Of a DNA stretch of 64,000 nucleotides, positions 61,163 to 64,000 are shown one piece after another (positions within the stretch are counted from its first letter, which is position 1; every line of letters starts with the position of its first letter). The translations under genes and the position numbers were made by a program. Source of the stretch: an uncultured Clostridia bacterium (GTDB lineage Bacteria > Bacillota > Clostridia > Peptostreptococcales > Anaerovoracaceae); NCBI GenBank assembly GCA_934278925.1, contig CAKQWJ010000005.1:1-64000 (forward strand). The letters are read 5' to 3'. Below the pieces are notes generated by a model. The model did not search any database, had not been told where the DNA came from, and worked only from the letters and a program-made list of their open reading frames with translations.

Positions 61163-64000
61163 TTACTTCTTAATCTTAATTTTCTTTACGCTGGAGTAGC
61201 TGCCGTAAATCGTCTTGCCGGAAACCTTTCTGTACGCCCGAACCTTGTAGTAATAGGTCTTGCCCTTTTTCAGCTTCGTATTGGTCCAGCCCCGTGTTTT
61301 GGAACCGGCAGTCTTCATACAGTGATACTTTCCTTTGCTTGAGGTCGCTCTGTATACTTTATATCCGCCGGCATTTGCAGCCTTTTTCCAAGTTATTTTT
61401 ACCTTACAGCCCTTCAGATTCTTCACCGAAGCAACTTTTACCTTGGAAGGTTTTGCCACCTTCTTTGCTTCTTTGATCTTGAAGCTTACCTTCACCGTTC
61501 CGGTGTATCCACGCTTGGATATTCCGGTAACCGTTGCCGTCGCAGTACCCAGCTTCACGTTGTTGGAGTAGGTTACCTTGTAATGGACCTTTTCGGTCAA
61601 TGCCTGATCTCCGTCTTTTACCACAACCGGCGTCAATGCCTTGCCGGTGTATGTCTGGTCCGGAGCAGATACCGTGCATTTCGAGAGGGACTTCTTCTTC
61701 ATGTATCCGGTATTCGGGTCGAAATCGTAACGAACGCCTTCAATCACGGTCGGTTCCGTTACGTAATCATTGCCCCAGTAGTACCGTGTTCCCACAACCT
61801 TATTGTTGGAGTCGGTTTCGTTCTCGAACGCTCCGCGGAGCAGAACGCCGTTGGTGTCGAATTTGAAGTATCTTGAAGTGACCTTCTTGTTGCCCGGTGT
61901 GGCAATCTTCGTATCCTTTCCATCTTTGCCGACGTACATCTCTCCATCGTCCGGAGATACGGTGTTATTGTATCTTCTCCTGAAGTAGTACATGTTTCCG
62001 TCGATTTCTCTCCACCGGATGGCATAAGAGCCGCCGCCTTCATAGTATCTCGTAATCGTCTTCTCTGTTCCGTCCTTCAATGTAACGGTTTCCGTTACGA
62101 AACTTCCCTTGACGAACACGCCTTTCTTGTTAAAAGTAAACTTCTTTCCGTCGATGGTAACCGTACCGGTTGATGCGTAGCCATCCTTGTCCATGTAGTA
62201 CCAATCATCACCGATTGATTCCCAATGGTTCTTGACAAATTCTCCATCTTTCAGATAACGAGGAAGACCGGTTTCCTTATCGGTAACCATGCCGGTCTTA
62301 TCCGAAGGAATTTTCTTGGAAATCCCGCAGTTCTTGCAGACCAGCCGGTCATTTACGACTACAAACTCGTGCTGATCATTGGCACAGGTTTCCTTTACCT
62401 TCTCCTTACTGTAACAGTAATCATTCATCTTCGTTCCATCGGCATCGTAGACATCCACAGAGAATTTCGTATCTGTGGCACTCATCTTGAAGTAAACACC
62501 GGTGAAATCATCAATCGGCTTTACCGCAAAGTTATACTCTTTGGCATTCGATGGTGGATATGCCTTTCCGCCGGTAGTGCCGCATACGTAGTACACAACA
62601 CCGTTCTTTTTGTCCGTCTCTCCCTTTGTGGTCGGATGGGTTCGAACCAGGGAATGATCGTGTCCGGAGAACATAAAATCGATTCCGGCCCGTTCGCAAG
62701 CATCCGGAATGTACTTCGTGAAGGAAGCGCAGTCGTCTGTCGTCGCATTGGTGCCGTATGGCGGCTGATGGGAAACCACAATCTTCCATTTTGCATTGCT
62801 CTTCGCTGCGTCCGAAACCAGCCACTCGGCATCCTCTTTTGCCGCCTGATCCTTGGAATTATATCCAAGAACCGCAACGTATACATTGCCGTAGGTAACC
62901 GAGTAGTGCTGCTGATTGCTGATATCAAACAGTTTCTTCTGATTGATTCCTTCCGTGTCTCCGTAGAATTCATGGTTGCCGCTTACGTGAATCATATCGG
63001 TTCTGTTAAACGGTGCCGCGCTGAACATATCCAGAATAGCAGTCCATTCGTTATACAGATTGGAAGTCTCCACGAAATCTCCCGTCTGCACGCCGAAGGA
63101 ATACTTGTCCTTCGCCAGATCCTTCATAATATCCTGAAGGATGCTCTTATCCTCTACCTGCGTATCGCCCAGTAGGAAGAATTTCGTATCCTCACCGTTA
63201 TTGTAAGTGCTGAATTCTCGTACATCGGACCAGTGTTCTCCGTCACCTACCTTATAAACGTAATCGCTTCCGCTCTTCAGGTCCGTAACGTTCACGGTGT
63301 TGATGTAAATCGTCTTATTGTTCGTCGCAATCGAAGAACCGTCGAAGTTCAATCTTTCGCAGGTTCCTTCCTGCTCCTTAAAGGCCTTCTCCTTATTTTC
63401 TTCATAGTCGCTCTTCAGCGCCACTTTTGCCACGGCCTTCTTTTCCGCATTCACCGGATTGGACATCCACGTAATGCTCTTGGTATTCTCCGAATTCTTC
63501 ACCGCATTCAGCTGGATGTAGGCCGGTGTTCCATCTTCATTTGCACCGGAATTAAGAATCTGGGCGGTTTCGATGAACGAAGGTTTTCCCTGAGCATCCT
63601 TTGCATAAATCGAGATTTTCTGTGCATCCCGGAATCTCGATGTGGTCAGCGTTCCACGGATATCGGTTTCCCCGATTTTCTCGCCGTCCGCCATATAGAT
63701 GCCGATTCCTTTTACCGTCTTACCATTTTTGTCGGTAACGATAATCTTCGTATCCTCTCCGGCAACCGTATTCTCGACACTAATGTTGTATGCCGACTTC
63801 ACTTCCATGCGCTGCGTCTTGCGGGTAAAAGAAAGTTCGTGGTTTTCGCCTTGCTCGTCCGTGTACTCAAAATTACCGGCCGTCACTGCATAGGTGAATT
63901 TCTTATCCTTCGTCAAATCGGTTGGCACACCTACCTTGACCGTCGCAAGATTTCCTTCCCCTGAAACATCCGCATCCGCCTTTTTCTTTACAAAAATCTG
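61163..64000 (-). CDS. Surface metallophosphoesterase with wall-binding and FN3-like repeats, 5' end beyond the window
   Basis: 945 residues visible; the frame is open to the right edge, so the start and signal peptide are missing. An N-terminal purple-acid-phosphatase-like Ig domain precedes a calcineurin-like phosphatase at about 225-500 of the visible protein: FFLLGDTQVED, QTGDFVE, VSGNHEFYGD, SHQPPYG and FSGHDHSLVR, giving all metal ligands. Cell-wall-binding repeats (WESIGDDWYYMDKDGYA.., GKKFTFNKKGVFVKG..), a Big-like repeat (YTGKALTPVVV) and an FN3-like end follow. It is probably surface-bound and may act on phosphate esters. cotH follows in the same operon. Confidence 0.92.
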   Translation of the reverse strand, partial: QIFVKKKADADVSGEGNLATVKVGVPTDLTKDKKFTYAVTAGNFEYTDEQGENHELSFTRKTQRMEVKSAYNISVENTVAGEDTKIIVTDKNGKTVKGIGIYMADGEKIGETDIRGTLTTSRFRDAQKISIYAKDAQGKPSFIETAQILNSGANEDGTPAYIQLNAVKNSENTKSITWMSNPVNAEKKAVAKVALKSDYEENKEKAFKEQEGTCERLNFDGSSIATNNKTIYINTVNVTDLKSGSDYVYKVGDGEHWSDVREFSTYNNGEDTKFFLLGDTQVEDKSILQDIMKDLAKDKYSFGVQTGDFVETSNLYNEWTAILDMFSAAPFNRTDMIHVSGNHEFYGDTEGINQKKLFDISNQQHYSVTYGNVYVAVLGYNSKDQAAKEDAEWLVSDAAKSNAKWKIVVSHQPPYGTNATTDDCASFTKYIPDACERAGIDFMFSGHDHSLVRTHPTTKGETDKKNGVVYYVCGTTGGKAYPPSNAKEYNFAVKPIDDFTGVYFKMSATDTKFSVDVYDADGTKMNDYCYSKEKVKETCANDQHEFVVVNDRLVCKNCGISKKIPSDKTGMVTDKETGLPRYLKDGEFVKNHWESIGDDWYYMDKDGYASTGTVTIDGKKFTFNKKGVFVKGSFVTETVTLKDGTEKTITRYYEGGGSYAIRWREIDGNMYYFRRRYNNTVSPDDGEMYVGKDGKDTKIATPGNKKVTSRYFKFDTNGVLLRGAFENETDSNNKVVGTRYYWGNDYVTEPTVIEGVRYDFDPNTGYMKKKSLSKCTVSAPDQTYTGKALTPVVVKDGDQALTEKVHYKVTYSNNVKLGTATATVTGISKRGYTGTVKVSFKIKEAKKVAKPSKVKVASVKNLKGCKVKITWKKAANAGGYKVYRATSSKGKYHCMKTAGSKTRGWTNTKLKKGKTYYYKVRAYRKVSGKTIYGSYSSVKKIKIKK

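Overview
The window looks like a chromosome piece of an anaerobic Gram-positive bacterium of class Clostridia (Lachnospiraceae or Anaerovoracaceae-like; inferred from gene content, no species assigned). Supporting signs are the Cas12a locus of the Lachnospiraceae type, a DUF3793-flavodoxin pair, a CHAP amidase, an LTA-synthase-like enzyme, secreted Big-domain proteins and strong AGGAGG ribosome sites. Most of the sequence is moderately GC-rich, with AT-rich accessory islands at about 1-7160, 30650-32045 and 49900-52160. Nearly all genes are on the minus strand.

1-7160: a complete type V-A CRISPR-Cas locus in the order cas12a-cas4-cas1-cas2-leader-array, all read leftwards. The array runs off the left edge. 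All RuvC and Nuc catalytic residues of Cas12a are present. 7230-11578: a flavoprotein/ferredoxin redox pair followed by an APC permease that lacks its N-terminal helix, with a divergent GntR regulator. 11691-15934: pstSCAB-phoU with a Pho-box-like promoter and an attenuating hairpin after pstS.

16025-24223: a PD-(D/E)XK-like protein with three palindromes upstream, trpS with a 16-codon leader peptide ending in Trp, a MATE exporter, an AGCS symporter, ogt, tRNA-Thr and a secreted Big2 protein. 24300-32040: a large palindromic tandem array, an LVIVD beta-propeller protein, lysR, a CHAP enzyme, a small CC-motif protein, a second palindromic array, proC, an ATC-hydrolase-like protein and an island of tiny genes.

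32084-49845: housekeeping genes (cca, lon, rlmH, a WalJ-like hydrolase, addB, a HAD phosphatase, prfB with its programmed frameshift, secA, a CNNM/CBS protein). Among them, at 33.8-35.6 kb, sits a second PD-(D/E)XK paralogue between two 291-bp direct repeats. 50010-64000: an atypical response regulator with a secreted amidase, a third palindromic array, an LTA-synthase-like protein, DUF3793-flavodoxin, and a CotH-metallophosphoesterase surface pair that continues past the right edge.

The most unusual content is a set of palindromic elements bounded by GTT and AAC. Three intergenic arrays (A 24.3-25.1 kb, C 28.8-29.0 kb, B 52.3-52.7 kb) are built from a 52-nt hairpin with locus-specific, mutually compensating arms and a constant GGYTTTGCSGG core; A and B share an exact 86-nt period. 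Separately, each of the two 300-residue PD-(D/E)XK paralogues has a trio of 38-40-nt hairpins upstream. This nuclease-plus-hairpin arrangement is the best candidate here for an undescribed system.
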